Positions 51,591 to 60,945 of a stretch of DNA of 64,000 bases are shown here, piece after piece. A program made the position numbers and the translations under genes. Source of the stretch: SZUA-229 sp036567985 (GTDB lineage: Bacteria > Pseudomonadota > Gammaproteobacteria > SZUA-229); contig DATCTK010000066.1 of assembly GCA_036567985.1 (NCBI GenBank), forward strand, positions 1-64,000. The letters run 5' to 3'. Each line of letters starts with the position of its first letter. The stretch's first letter is position 1. The notes beneath the pieces are model-generated. The model had not been told where the DNA came from. It was given only the letters and a program-made list of their open reading frames with translations, and ran no database searches.

Positions 51591-52669
51591 ATAATGTGAT
51601 GCGCCCGGTGATGATTATGGCAGGCGGTACTGGAGGTCATGTATATCCTGCGCTGGCAGTGGCGGAAGAATTAAGAATACGCGGTATTCCGGTGGTATGG
51701 ATGGGTACGCGTAAGGGTATAGAGGCACGTCTGGTTCCTGCAGCAGGTATTGAAATTGACTGGCTGGGTATGAGTGGCTTGCGCGGAAAGGGCATTACCG
51801 CATTATTGTTGGCGCCGGCAAAAATTATACTTGCCTGTTACCAGGCTGCGCGTATTTTAATCCGCCGTAGACCTGCTGCTGTGCTGGGCATGGGTGGTTT
51901 TGTTTCTGCCCCCGGTGGCGTAATGGCCTGGTTATTACGTCTGCCATTACTGATTCATGAACAGAACGCGGTGGCTGGAATGAGTAACCGTCTGCTGGCT
52001 AAACTGGCGAATAAAGTGATGCAGGCATTTCCGGGTAGTCTGAATAATGCCGAACACGTCGGCAATCCGGTGCGTTCTGAAATTTCTGAAATAGCAGAAC
52101 CGGAACAGCGCTTTGCGGAACGCGATGGAGCGCTGCGAATTCTGGTGTTTGGTGGCAGCCTGGGTGCTTCGCGCCTTAATGAGGTGGTTCCGCAGGCCTG
52201 TGCAGAACTTGCGAAAAACAAACAGTTGAGTATCAGGCATCAGGCAGGTCCGGGTAATTTCCAGCAGGCCAATGCCAATTACAGGCAACTGGGTGTGGAC
52301 GCTGAAGTGTTCGAATATATCGATGATATGCCTGCAATGTATGCATGGGCAGATCTGGTGATCTGCCGCGCTGGAGCAATGACCATTGCCGAACTGGCTG
52401 CTGCCGGAGTGGCCTCTGTCCTGGTGCCCTATCCCTATGCAGTGGATGATCATCAGACAATGAATGCAAAATACCTGAGTGACAGCGGCGCGGCCGTGCT
52501 GATTCAGCAGCAACAACTGGACACGCAATCACTAGTAAATATTTTACAGGCAATTGATCGACCACAGGCTTTGCAAATGGCGAAGAAAGCCCGTCAGCGT
52601 GGCATGCCGCAATCTACGCAGCAGGTGACACAGGCCTGCCTGCTTGCAGGGGGATATGATGTTAATTGA
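51587..52669 (+). CDS. murG: UDP-GlcNAc:lipid I transferase MurG
   Basis: The protein has 360 residues with GT-B fold. The N-terminal glycine-rich loop is MAGGTGGHVYPALAVA, and further segments are GMGGFVSAPGG, HEQNAVAGMSNRLLAKLA, VFGGSLGASRLNE and the donor site ICRAGAMTIAELAAAG. It makes lipid II on the inner face of the membrane. It overlaps ftsW by four bases and murC by 11. Confidence 0.97.
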   Translation: MNNVMRPVMIMAGGTGGHVYPALAVAEELRIRGIPVVWMGTRKGIEARLVPAAGIEIDWLGMSGLRGKGITALLLAPAKIILACYQAARILIRRRPAAVLGMGGFVSAPGGVMAWLLRLPLLIHEQNAVAGMSNRLLAKLANKVMQAFPGSLNNAEHVGNPVRSEISEIAEPEQRFAERDGALRILVFGGSLGASRLNEVVPQACAELAKNKQLSIRHQAGPGNFQQANANYRQLGVDAEVFEYIDDMPAMYAWADLVICRAGAMTIAELAAAGVASVLVPYPYAVDDHQTMNAKYLSDSGAAVLIQQQQLDTQSLVNILQAIDRPQALQMAKKARQRGMPQSTQQVTQACLLAGGYDVN

Positions 52670-54068
52670 AATCCATCCCATGCGTAAAATTCGTCACGTG
52701 CATTTTGTTGGCATCGGTGGTGTCGGCATGTGTGGTATTGCGGAAGTGCTGCTCAATCTTGGTTACCAGGTGTCCGGTTCAGATGTCAGGGAGAATGCAG
52801 CAACTCGGCGATTGTTTGAGCAGGGCGCGAATATCCAGATTGGTCAGTCAGCGGATAATATTAAACAGGCAGAAGTGGTTGTGGTGTCTACCGCGATTGC
52901 AGCTGATAACGTCGAGGTGGTTGCTGCCAGGGATTTGCGCATTCCGGTTATTCGTCGTGCAGAAATGCTGGCAGAAATTATGCGCTTCAGGTATGGCATT
53001 GCGATTGCAGGTACGCATGGCAAAACCACAACCACCAGTCTCACTGCAAGCCTGTTGATAGAAGCCGGTATTGATCCTACCTATGTGATTGGCGGAAAGC
53101 TGAACAGTGCGGCCACCAATGCCAAGCTGGGTGAAGGTAAATACTTTGTTGCTGAAGCCGATGAAAGTGACGCCTCATTTTTATTACTGCAGCCGATGAT
53201 CGCGGTGGTGACCAATATCGATGCGGATCACCTTGAGACCCATGGCGGTGATTTTGAAAAGTACAAACAGTCATTTATCGAATTTCTGCATCACTTACCC
53301 TTCTATGGCCAGGCAATTATCTGCCTGGATGATCCGGTTAACCGAGAACTGCTGGATGATATTTCGCGGCCGGTTATTACCTATGGCATAGAAACCGATG
53401 CGGATGTTAAAGCGAGCAATATTCGCTGTAACGGCATGCAATGCCATTATGATCTGCTGTTACCCGGTAAGAGTGAGTCGGTTCCGATTACACTGAATCT
53501 ACCGGGAAAACACAATGTGTTGAATTCGCTGGCAGCGATTACGGTTGCCTATCTACTGGGTGTTGAAATGTCACCTATACAGCTGGCACTGCAGGGTTTT
53601 GATGGTATTGGCCGACGTATGCAGCAGTATGGCGAAATTGATACGGCAAAGGGGCGCATATTGCTGGTAGACGACTACGGCCATCATCCAACAGAAATCA
53701 GGGCGACCCTGGATGCAGCCAGAGGGGCGTGGAGTGACAGGTGCATTGTTGTGGTGTTCCAGCCACACCGTTACTCCCGTACAAGGGACCTGTTTGAAGA
53801 CTTCAGCAAGGTGCTGTCTGAAGCAGATACATTGTTAGTAACCGAGGTATATGCAGCGGGTGAAGAGCCAGTTGCAGGTGCCGATGGTCGCGCACTGTGT
53901 GCTGCGATTCGTGCCCGTGGCAAGGTCAATCCAGTGTTTGTGGAAAATCTGGATGAACTTAATGAATCGATTTTAAACGTAATTGAAGACGGTGATGTAT
54001 TGCTGACACTGGGTGCAGGCAGTATCGGTTCAATTGCAGAAAAACTACCCGGGGCGCTGGCAAAATGA
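52659..54068 (+). CDS. murC: UDP-MurNAc:L-alanine ligase MurC
   Basis: From ATG 52659 the protein has 469 residues and starts MLIEIHPMRKIRHVHFVGIG. An ATG directly before it (52656) and one at 52644 are alternatives; AGGGGGA at 52649-52654 supports the pair at 52656/52659. The ATP site is AGTHGKTTTTSL, and the N-terminal VHFVGIGGVGMCGIAEV and VDDYGHHPTEI are intact. It adds L-alanine to UDP-MurNAc. Confidence 0.96.
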   Translation: MLIEIHPMRKIRHVHFVGIGGVGMCGIAEVLLNLGYQVSGSDVRENAATRRLFEQGANIQIGQSADNIKQAEVVVVSTAIAADNVEVVAARDLRIPVIRRAEMLAEIMRFRYGIAIAGTHGKTTTTSLTASLLIEAGIDPTYVIGGKLNSAATNAKLGEGKYFVAEADESDASFLLLQPMIAVVTNIDADHLETHGGDFEKYKQSFIEFLHHLPFYGQAIICLDDPVNRELLDDISRPVITYGIETDADVKASNIRCNGMQCHYDLLLPGKSESVPITLNLPGKHNVLNSLAAITVAYLLGVEMSPIQLALQGFDGIGRRMQQYGEIDTAKGRILLVDDYGHHPTEIRATLDAARGAWSDRCIVVVFQPHRYSRTRDLFEDFSKVLSEADTLLVTEVYAAGEEPVAGADGRALCAAIRARGKVNPVFVENLDELNESILNVIEDGDVLLTLGAGSIGSIAEKLPGALAK

Positions 54069-54970
54069 TGGCGGCCTCCAGTTTACAGACATTGCGCGGT
54101 AATTTACTGGTGAATGAGCCAATGAGCAGGCACACCAGCTGGAAAATCGGTGGTCCGGCAGAACGGATGTATACGCCTGCGGATATCGATGATCTGGCAT
54201 TGTTCCTGACGAGTTTGCCAGAATCCGAGCCGCTGATGTTTATCGGCCTGGGTAGCAACCTGCTGGTGAGAGACGGCGGAATAGAGGGTACTGTTATTTC
54301 CTTCAAAGGCAGTATGGCAAATATCAATTTACATGCAGATAACCGAGTGAGTGCAGGTGCAGGTGTAAGTTGTGCAAAGTTATCGCGCTTCTGTCACAGA
54401 AACAATTTACTGGGGGCCGAGTTTTTTGCCGGCATTCCCGGCTTGCTAGGTGGCGCACTGGCAATGAATGCCGGTGCATTTGGTGGTGAAACCTGGTCGG
54501 TTGTAGAAACAGTGAATACCGTAGACCGGTCTGGCAATGTTTATACGCGTACCAGAGATGATTACCAGATTGGTTATCGTTCGGTTAAAGGCCATGAAAA
54601 CGAATGGTTTGTGAATGCCGATATATGCCTGCGCCCAGGCGATGGCGAGCAGGCTGCGCAGCAGGTAAAGCAGTTGCTTAAACAGCGTGGCGAAACCCAG
54701 CCGACGGGCGTGCCGAGTTGTGGCTCGGTGTTTAAAAACCCGCCGGGGGATCATGCCGCACGATTGATTGAAGCCAGTGGACTGAAGGGTTTTCGTATAG
54801 GTGATGCAGTGGTGTCCGATAAGCATGCCAATTTCATTATCAATATCGGGCAGGCAAAGGCCGCAGATGTGGAAGCGTTAATGCAGCATATTCAGAAAAC
54901 AGTAAACGAAAAATTTAATGTGAAGTTACAGTCTGAAGTGAAGATTGTTGGCAGGGTTAGCAATGACTGA
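54065..54970 (+). CDS. murB: UDP-N-acetylenolpyruvoylglucosamine reductase MurB
   Basis: The protein has 301 residues, the shorter type II form. The FAD-binding segments are NTSW-like RHTSWKIGGPAERM, IGLGSNLLVRDGG and FAGIPGLLGGALAMNAGAFG. The catalytic serine is in GVPSCGSVFKNPPGDHAA. It reduces the enolpyruvyl product of MurA to UDP-MurNAc. It overlaps murC by four bases and ddl by eight. Confidence 0.96.
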   Translation: MMAASSLQTLRGNLLVNEPMSRHTSWKIGGPAERMYTPADIDDLALFLTSLPESEPLMFIGLGSNLLVRDGGIEGTVISFKGSMANINLHADNRVSAGAGVSCAKLSRFCHRNNLLGAEFFAGIPGLLGGALAMNAGAFGGETWSVVETVNTVDRSGNVYTRTRDDYQIGYRSVKGHENEWFVNADICLRPGDGEQAAQQVKQLLKQRGETQPTGVPSCGSVFKNPPGDHAARLIEASGLKGFRIGDAVVSDKHANFIINIGQAKAADVEALMQHIQKTVNEKFNVKLQSEVKIVGRVSND

Positions 54971-55877
54971 TTTCAGCAAAGTTGCAGTTTTGATGGGTGG
55001 CTGGTCTGCGGAGCGTGAGGTTTCGTTAAACAGTGGTAAAGCGGTACTTGATGCGCTGTTAAGGCAGGGTGTAAATGCCATCGGTATTGATGTTGATAAA
55101 AATATCTGTGAGCGTCTGAAACAGGAAAAGGTAAGCCATGTATTTAATATGATGCATGGTCGTGGTGGCGAGGATGGTGTTATTCAGGGTGTGCTGGATG
55201 TGCTGAAGATTCCCTACACAGGCTCCGGCGTGCTGGGCTCGGCTCTGTCAATGGACAAAATGCGCTGTAAGCAATTGTGGCTTGGTCTGTCAATGCCAAC
55301 ACCTGAATATCAGATGCTCGAATCTGAAGAAGATTGTAAACGTGCATTACAGAAACTTGGTTTGCCACTGATGATCAAGCCGGTACTTGAAGGTTCGAGC
55401 ATAGGTATCAGTAAGGTTAAAAGCGAACAGGAGATGTTGCCTGCGTGGCAGATGGCACAAGCCTGTGGTGGTGCCATTATGGCTGAAAAATTCATTGAGG
55501 GTCAGGAGTATACGGCGACGATTTTAGGTGATGAGGTGTTGCCAATGATTCGTCTGGAAACCCATAACGATTTTTATGACTACCAGGCAAAGTATATTTC
55601 CAATGATACGCGTTATGTCTGTCCCTGTGGTCTGGCAGAAGAAACAGAATTGCAGCTGGGAAAACTAATGAAGCAGGCGTTTGATGCGGTGATGGCAAAA
55701 AACTGGGGCCGAGTCGACTTCATGATTGATAAAGACAACAAGCCCTGGTTGATTGAAGTAAATACCGTGCCGGGAATGACCGATCACAGCCTGGTGCCCA
55801 TGGCGGCAAGACAGGCCGGTTATACATTTGATGAACTGGTAATCAGGATATTGCAGGGAGCAGAACTGCATGATTAA
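54963..55877 (+). CDS. ddlB: D-alanine-D-alanine ligase
   Basis: From ATG 54963 the protein has 304 residues. An in-frame ATG at 54945 is less likely. ATP-grasp features are VLMGGWSAEREVSLNSG, MMHGRGGEDGVIQG, LPLMIKPVLEGSSIGISKV, EVNTVPGMTDHSLVP. It makes the D-Ala-D-Ala dipeptide used by MurF, two steps before cross-linking. It overlaps both neighbours by eight bases. Confidence 0.96.
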   Translation: MTDFSKVAVLMGGWSAEREVSLNSGKAVLDALLRQGVNAIGIDVDKNICERLKQEKVSHVFNMMHGRGGEDGVIQGVLDVLKIPYTGSGVLGSALSMDKMRCKQLWLGLSMPTPEYQMLESEEDCKRALQKLGLPLMIKPVLEGSSIGISKVKSEQEMLPAWQMAQACGGAIMAEKFIEGQEYTATILGDEVLPMIRLETHNDFYDYQAKYISNDTRYVCPCGLAEETELQLGKLMKQAFDAVMAKNWGRVDFMIDKDNKPWLIEVNTVPGMTDHSLVPMAARQAGYTFDELVIRILQGAELHD

Positions 55878-56658
55878 GCGTAAGCAGCCAGTAAAATTCA
55901 ACAGGCGAGTCAGTAAAGCCAGGCCGCAGAAGCGTAATGCTGCTTTTTTCAAACAGTTGTCTGATATTGCGGTTTTTGTTTATCGACCAAAATTGTTTTT
56001 TATCGCGATGTTTATGTTATTGGTCATGGCTCTATACCAGAAACTGACTATGAGTACTGTTTTGCCTATATCGTCAGTCAAGATAGAGGGTGAGTTTAAG
56101 TACCTGGATAAAGAGCAGTTAAGGGAGCATGCCATGCCGGTGGTTGATGGTGGTTTCTTCAGTGTTGATCTGGTGGCTGTGCGTAATGTACTGATTGAGC
56201 TTCCATGGGTAGAAGATGTATCTGTGAGGCGGCAGTGGCCTGATCAGTTGCTGGTTAGAGTAATGGAAAAACAGCCGGTTGTATTCTGGGGTGAGGATGC
56301 GGTACTGAGCTCAAAGGGTGACCTGTTCTCGCCGGGGCGAACACTGAGTGAGCGACTGCCACGTATGAGCGGCCCTGAGGGTTTACACGGCAGCATGTTC
56401 AAGGAGCTGGCCAGAATGCAGGCCTGGTTGCTGGAAACCGGTTTGTATATTCAGGAAATGAAACTGGATCCACGAAGGTCATGGACCCTGATTATGGAAA
56501 ACGGCATAGAACTGAGGTTGGGTAGAAATAATATGTATGAGCGGTTACAGCGGTTTGCTTCTGTATATCGAAATAATTTTCAATCTGAAACACGCAAAAT
56601 TGAGCATATAGATATGCGCTATACCAATGGTTTTGCAGTAGCCTGGAAAGAGGCGTAA
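55870..56658 (+). CDS. ftsQ: Cell division protein FtsQ
   Basis: The protein has 262 residues: a basic cytoplasmic start (IKRKQPVKFNRRVSKARPQK), one membrane helix (LFFIAMFMLLVMALYQ), a POTRA domain beginning PISSVKIEGEFKYLDKEQL, and a beta domain with VMEKQPVVFWGEDAVLSSKG. It recruits FtsL and FtsB to the septum. It overlaps ddl by eight bases and precedes ftsA by five. Confidence 0.94.
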   Translation: MIKRKQPVKFNRRVSKARPQKRNAAFFKQLSDIAVFVYRPKLFFIAMFMLLVMALYQKLTMSTVLPISSVKIEGEFKYLDKEQLREHAMPVVDGGFFSVDLVAVRNVLIELPWVEDVSVRRQWPDQLLVRVMEKQPVVFWGEDAVLSSKGDLFSPGRTLSERLPRMSGPEGLHGSMFKELARMQAWLLETGLYIQEMKLDPRRSWTLIMENGIELRLGRNNMYERLQRFASVYRNNFQSETRKIEHIDMRYTNGFAVAWKEA

Positions 56659-56663
56659 ATAGC

Positions 56664-57899
56664 ATGACGAAAAAATCTGAAAAAAATCTGATTGTGGGGC
56701 TGGATATAGGTACATCCAAGGTGGTTGCTATTGTCGGTGAAATAACAGCCGACGGACAAATTGAAATCATCGGTCTCGGCTCGCATCCATCCCGGGGATT
56801 AAAAAAGGGTGTGGTGGTAAATATCGAGTCCACCGTACAGTCGATACAAAGAGCGGTTGAAGAGGCTGAGTTGATGGCGGGCTGCCAGATTCATTCCGTT
56901 TATGCCGGTGTTGCAGGTAGCCATATAAAGAGTATCAACTCCCATGGCATTGTCGCGATAAAGGATCGTGAAGTAAGCGAAATGGATCTGGATCGCGTAA
57001 TAGACGCTGCACGGGCTGTTGCCATTCCCGCGGATCAACGCATTCTGCATATACTGCCGCAGGAATTTATTATTGATGAGCAGGAAGGCGTGCGTGAACC
57101 CATCGGCATGTCCGGTGTGCGTCTTGAAGCCAAGGTGCACCTGGTAACAGGCGCGGTGGGAGCAGCACAGAATATTATCAAGTGTGTTCGGCGTTGTGGT
57201 CTTGAAGTTGATGACATTATTCTCGAACAGCTGGCATCCAGTTACTCCGTATTAACTGAAGATGAAAAGGAACTGGGTGTCTGCCTGGTGGATATAGGTG
57301 GTGGCACAACCGATATTGCGGTGTTTACCGATGGTGCGATTCGCCATACCGCGGTTATTCCAATTGCAGGTGATCAGGTAACCAATGACATCGCAGTTGC
57401 ATTGAGAACACCCACCCAGTATGCGGATGAAATCAAGATCAAGTATGCCTGTGCACTGCGCCAGTTGGCCAATGCCGATGAAACCATTGAAGTGCCCAGT
57501 GTGGGTGATCGTCCACCACGTAAACTGTCACGCCAGACCCTGGCTGAAGTGGTTGAACCCAGGTATGACGAATTGCTGGGACTGGTACAGGCTGAGTTAA
57601 GAAAAAGTGGTTTTGAAGATGTGATTGCTGCCGGCATTGTACTTACCGGTGGCAGCTCGAAAATGGAAGGTGTGGTGGATCTCGCTGAGGAAATATTCCA
57701 TATGCCAGTCCGTTTAGGTAAACCACAATATGTCAGTGGCCTGGCAGATGTGGTCAACAATCCAATTCATTCGACCGGTGTTGGTTTGCTTTTGTATGGC
57801 GAGCAGCACCAGAACAGTGGTACGCGTATATTTTCAACAGACAGGGGGATGAAAGGCCTATGGGATCGCATGAAAAACTGGTTTCAGGGAAATTTTTAG
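56664..57899 (+). CDS. ftsA: Cell division protein FtsA
   Basis: The protein has 411 residues and an actin fold: LIVGLDIGTSKVVAIVGEI for phosphate 1, CLVDIGGGTTDIAVF for phosphate 2, and the late GIVLTGGSSKMEGV. The C-terminal amphipathic helix GLWDRMKNWFQGNF is the membrane-targeting sequence. It tethers FtsZ filaments to the membrane. It is followed by ftsZ after about 100 bases, room enough for a separate ftsZ promoter. Confidence 0.96.
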   Translation: MTKKSEKNLIVGLDIGTSKVVAIVGEITADGQIEIIGLGSHPSRGLKKGVVVNIESTVQSIQRAVEEAELMAGCQIHSVYAGVAGSHIKSINSHGIVAIKDREVSEMDLDRVIDAARAVAIPADQRILHILPQEFIIDEQEGVREPIGMSGVRLEAKVHLVTGAVGAAQNIIKCVRRCGLEVDDIILEQLASSYSVLTEDEKELGVCLVDIGGGTTDIAVFTDGAIRHTAVIPIAGDQVTNDIAVALRTPTQYADEIKIKYACALRQLANADETIEVPSVGDRPPRKLSRQTLAEVVEPRYDELLGLVQAELRKSGFEDVIAAGIVLTGGSSKMEGVVDLAEEIFHMPVRLGKPQYVSGLADVVNNPIHSTGVGLLLYGEQHQNSGTRIFSTDRGMKGLWDRMKNWFQGNF

Positions 57900-58001
57900 T
57901 TACTGTGCCCGGGTTGAAAACGCGGGTTAATGGTTTTTTTATTACGAACACACTGGTAGCAGCAGGCTGCCAGCATAAATATATAAATGAGGAGATATCA
58001 C

Positions 58002-59135
58002 ATGTTTGAATTAATGGATTCTGTTGCACAAGATGCCGTGATAAAAGTCGTCGGTGTCGGTGGCGGCGGTGGTAACGCTGTTAGACACATGGTCTCAACC
58101 GGTATAGAAGGTGTTGATTTTATCTGTGCCAATACAGATGCGCAGGCTTTAACTAAAATCAATGGCGCAACCTCGTTACAGATCGGTGGCAATATCACCA
58201 AAGGTCTGGGGGCTGGTGCAAACCCGGAAATTGGTCGACAGGCTGCGCTCGAAGACCGTGAACGCATTCAGGAAACCATTATGGGTGCGGATATGATTTT
58301 CGTAACCGCCGGCATGGGTGGTGGAACCGGTACCGGTGCCGCGCCAATCGTTGCACAGATTGCGCGTGATATGGGTATTCTTTGTGTCGGTGTGGTGACC
58401 AAACCCTTTGTGTTTGAAGGCGCAAACCGAATGAAGATTGCACAGAACGGTATCAAGGAGCTGAGTCAGCACGTTGATTCACTGATCACTATTCCAAACG
58501 ACAAACTGCTGAGTGTTTATGGCCGTGAGTTTGATTTAATGAATGCCTTTAATGGTGCCAATGATGTGTTGCACAACGCAGTGCAGGGCATCACTGAGCT
58601 GATCACTCATCCCGGTGTTATTAACGTTGACTTCGCGGATGTGCGCACCGTTATGTCACAGAATGGCATGGGTATGATGGGCTCAGGTCTGGCGACCGGT
58701 GATAACCGCGCGACCCTGGCCGCCGAAGCCGCTGTGGCCAGTCCGCTGCTGGAAGATGTGAATATTTCCGGTGCACGGGGCATCCTGGTGAATGTCACAG
58801 GTACCAACCTGACGCTGGGTGAGTTTGAAGACATAGGCGCGATTATCAGCTCCTTTGCTTCCGATGAAGCAGTGGTGGTTATGGGTACGGCGATAGACCC
58901 TGATCTGCAGGACGAACTGCGCGTGACAGTCGTGGCTACCGGTCTGGGTCATCAGGTTAACCTGGCGAAGGACAATATGAAGATTGTGCAGCGCACCGCA
59001 ACCGGCAATGTAGACTATAATGCATACGACAAGCCGACCATCCAGCGTAAAAAGGCGTCTGGCGATGGTCTGAGTGGTGGCCTGGATGATGATATGCTGG
59101 ATATACCGGCCTTTTTACGGCGCCAGGCGGATTAA
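58002..59135 (+). CDS. ftsZ: Cell division GTPase FtsZ
   Basis: From ATG 58002 the protein has 377 residues; GAGGAG lies eight bases upstream. The tubulin signature GMGGGTGTGAAPI is at residues 104-116, the T7 loop region is NVDFADVRTVMSQNG, and the C-terminal peptide DIPAFLRRQAD that binds FtsA and ZipA is exact. It forms the Z ring. An in-frame ATG at 57987 has a poorer context. Confidence 0.97.
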   Translation: MFELMDSVAQDAVIKVVGVGGGGGNAVRHMVSTGIEGVDFICANTDAQALTKINGATSLQIGGNITKGLGAGANPEIGRQAALEDRERIQETIMGADMIFVTAGMGGGTGTGAAPIVAQIARDMGILCVGVVTKPFVFEGANRMKIAQNGIKELSQHVDSLITIPNDKLLSVYGREFDLMNAFNGANDVLHNAVQGITELITHPGVINVDFADVRTVMSQNGMGMMGSGLATGDNRATLAAEAAVASPLLEDVNISGARGILVNVTGTNLTLGEFEDIGAIISSFASDEAVVVMGTAIDPDLQDELRVTVVATGLGHQVNLAKDNMKIVQRTATGNVDYNAYDKPTIQRKKASGDGLSGGLDDDMLDIPAFLRRQAD

Positions 59136-59267
59136 ACCCATGAGCTGAATCAGCGCCAGAGGCAGTTAGTAATATCGAATTTTGTGTAGGAGTTGGCTGT
59201 TTGTGCCGCAAACTGGCCTATAATGACCCTATATCAGAATATTATGTTCTAATTGTTACAATTTATG

Positions 59268-59273
59268 TATAAT
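59268..59273 (+). promoter_or_regulatory. Candidate -10 element upstream of lpxC
   Basis: A perfect TATAAT at 59268-59273 lies about 57 bases before the lpxC start in an AT-rich stretch. No convincing -35 at the right distance was found. Confidence 0.3.
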
Positions 59274-59330
59274 TTGCGCGGATTTACGCCCTCAGGCTTG
59301 TTCGCCTAGCCAAATTAGGAATTAAAGACT

Positions 59331-60242
59331 TTGATTCGCCAACGCACTATCAAAAATGTAATCCGCGCCACCGGTGTCGGTTTACACACTGGAAACAAGG
59401 TGTATCTTACACTTCGTCCCGCAGCGCCCGACACAGGCGTGGTTTTCCGCCGTGTCGATCTGGATGAGCCGGTTGAGATTTTCGCAAAAGCGGAGAATGT
59501 GTGTGATACACAGCTGTCAACAACACTGGGTGAAAACGGGGTTAAGGTATCAACCGTTGAGCACCTGCTGTCAGCCATGGCAGGCCTGGGTATAGACAAT
59601 GCCTATGTGGACCTGAGTGCTGATGAAGTACCGATTATGGATGGCAGCTCAGGCCCTTTTGTGTTTTTACTGCAATCCGCTGGCATAGTGGAGCAGGCAA
59701 AAGCCAAGCGATTTATACGTATATTGAAGCCGATTATCGTCGAAGAAGAAGACAAATGGGCGAAGTTCGAGCCATTTGAAGGCTTTAAAGTAACCTTTAC
59801 CATTGATTTCGATCATCCGGTATTTAATGGCGCGCCGCAGCAGGCATCGATTGATTTTTCCTCCACCTCCTTTGTAAAAGAAGTCAGTCGAGCCCGTACC
59901 TTCGGCTTTATGAGTGACTTTGAAAAGTTGCGCGCTAATAACCTGGCACTGGGTGCGAGCCTGGATAACGCCATTGGTGTTGACGATTACCGCGTATTGA
60001 ATGAAGACGGCCTGCGTTACCAGGATGAGTTCGTCAAACACAAGATTCTCGATGCAATCGGCGATCTGTACCTGCTGGGTCATAGCCTGATTGGTGCTTA
60101 TTCCGGTTACAGATCGGGTCATGCGTTGAACAATGCGCTGTTAAAGGCGCTAATCGCCCAGCCAGATGCCTGGGAAGAAGTGACTTTTGAGGATGATGAG
60201 GCGGTGTCGCCTATTTCCTACTCACAGCCTGTGCATGCATAA
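59331..60242 (+). CDS. lpxC: UDP-3-O-acyl-N-acetylglucosamine deacetylase LpxC
   Basis: The protein has 303 residues and starts at TTG 59331, aligning at the first residue with E. coli LpxC (here IRQRTIKNVIRATGVGLHTG). A zinc ligand H78 is in STVEHLLSAM, the other ligands are in HKILDAIGDLYLLGHSL. AGGA lies about ten bases before the TTG, so initiation may be weak. It makes the first committed step of lipid A. It follows ftsZ after 195 bases and ends in a terminator. Confidence 0.96.
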   Translation: MIRQRTIKNVIRATGVGLHTGNKVYLTLRPAAPDTGVVFRRVDLDEPVEIFAKAENVCDTQLSTTLGENGVKVSTVEHLLSAMAGLGIDNAYVDLSADEVPIMDGSSGPFVFLLQSAGIVEQAKAKRFIRILKPIIVEEEDKWAKFEPFEGFKVTFTIDFDHPVFNGAPQQASIDFSSTSFVKEVSRARTFGFMSDFEKLRANNLALGASLDNAIGVDDYRVLNEDGLRYQDEFVKHKILDAIGDLYLLGHSLIGAYSGYRSGHALNNALLKALIAQPDAWEEVTFEDDEAVSPISYSQPVHA

Positions 60243-60281
60243 ATTGCAACTGACTGAGACGTTTAGCTACTGAAAGCAAAT

Positions 60282-60314
60282 AAAAAAAAGCCCTGATAAA
60301 TCAGGGCTTTTTTT
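60282..60314. terminator. Bidirectional intrinsic terminator
   Basis: GCCCTGA (60290-60296) pairs with TCAGGGC (60301-60307), with eight A before and seven T after. It lies between the convergent lpxC (+) and dciA (-). Confidence 0.88.
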
Positions 60315-60348
60315 GCCTATAAAGATATAGAAAGCCGGCATTTTTCGA

Positions 60349-60759
60349 CTATTTTGTGTGTTTTGCCAGCTTTTCCAGGGCTTTTCGTAACTCGGGGTCA
60401 CTGATACCCTGCGCTGTCTTTTCGATAATATCAGCGTTTTTCTGGCTGATAAAACGCCTCGGGTGATGTTCTTCCGCAGGCGGCCGCCTGGGCGGAGAGA
60501 CCTTGATAATCAGCCGGCTGGGTCGTAATTCAGTGTGTTGCTGAACCGACTCCAGCATGCTCTGGCTGTACATACGCAGACGGGTTTGCCACACGGTGGA
60601 GTCGGTGAGTATAACCAGCTGGTTATCGCGAATGCCCCCCACCTCGAGATGGGGCTGGCACTCCTCGGGCAGGGCGGATTTGAGGGCGCTGAGAATGCCC
60701 TGTAATTGTTGTGCCTGACGGCGCAGGCGGCTCTGCAGTTTGTTGGAGATGCTGTCCAT
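60349..60759 (-). CDS. dciA: DciA-type helicase loader protein (DUF721)
   Basis: From ATG 60759 the protein has 136 residues. An ATG at 60813 would add 18 residues. The DUF721 domain is seen in LVILTDSTVWQTRLRMYSQS and ELRPSRLIIKVSPPRRPP (cores STVWQTRLRMY and SRLIIKV). DciA loads the replicative helicase DnaB in bacteria that lack the phage-derived DnaC. Its place between lpxC and secA with an M23 peptidase gene is the same as in Pseudomonas. It is divergent from that peptidase gene. Confidence 0.85.
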   Translation of the reverse strand: MDSISNKLQSRLRRQAQQLQGILSALKSALPEECQPHLEVGGIRDNQLVILTDSTVWQTRLRMYSQSMLESVQQHTELRPSRLIIKVSPPRRPPAEEHHPRRFISQKNADIIEKTAQGISDPELRKALEKLAKHTK

Positions 60760-60945
60760 AAGGGCAGTATAATGGATAAAAGGTATAAATGAATGAATCA
60801 ATGGCCTTTCCACCCGGTTCAGTGCAGGCTATTTATTCATTTTAGACCAAAGTTCTATAATCCATTTGGGTAATATGGTATGTTTTAAGCTATATTTCAG
60901 GTTATCAAACACTCATAGATTATTCATTACACGTTAGTTTTCCCT

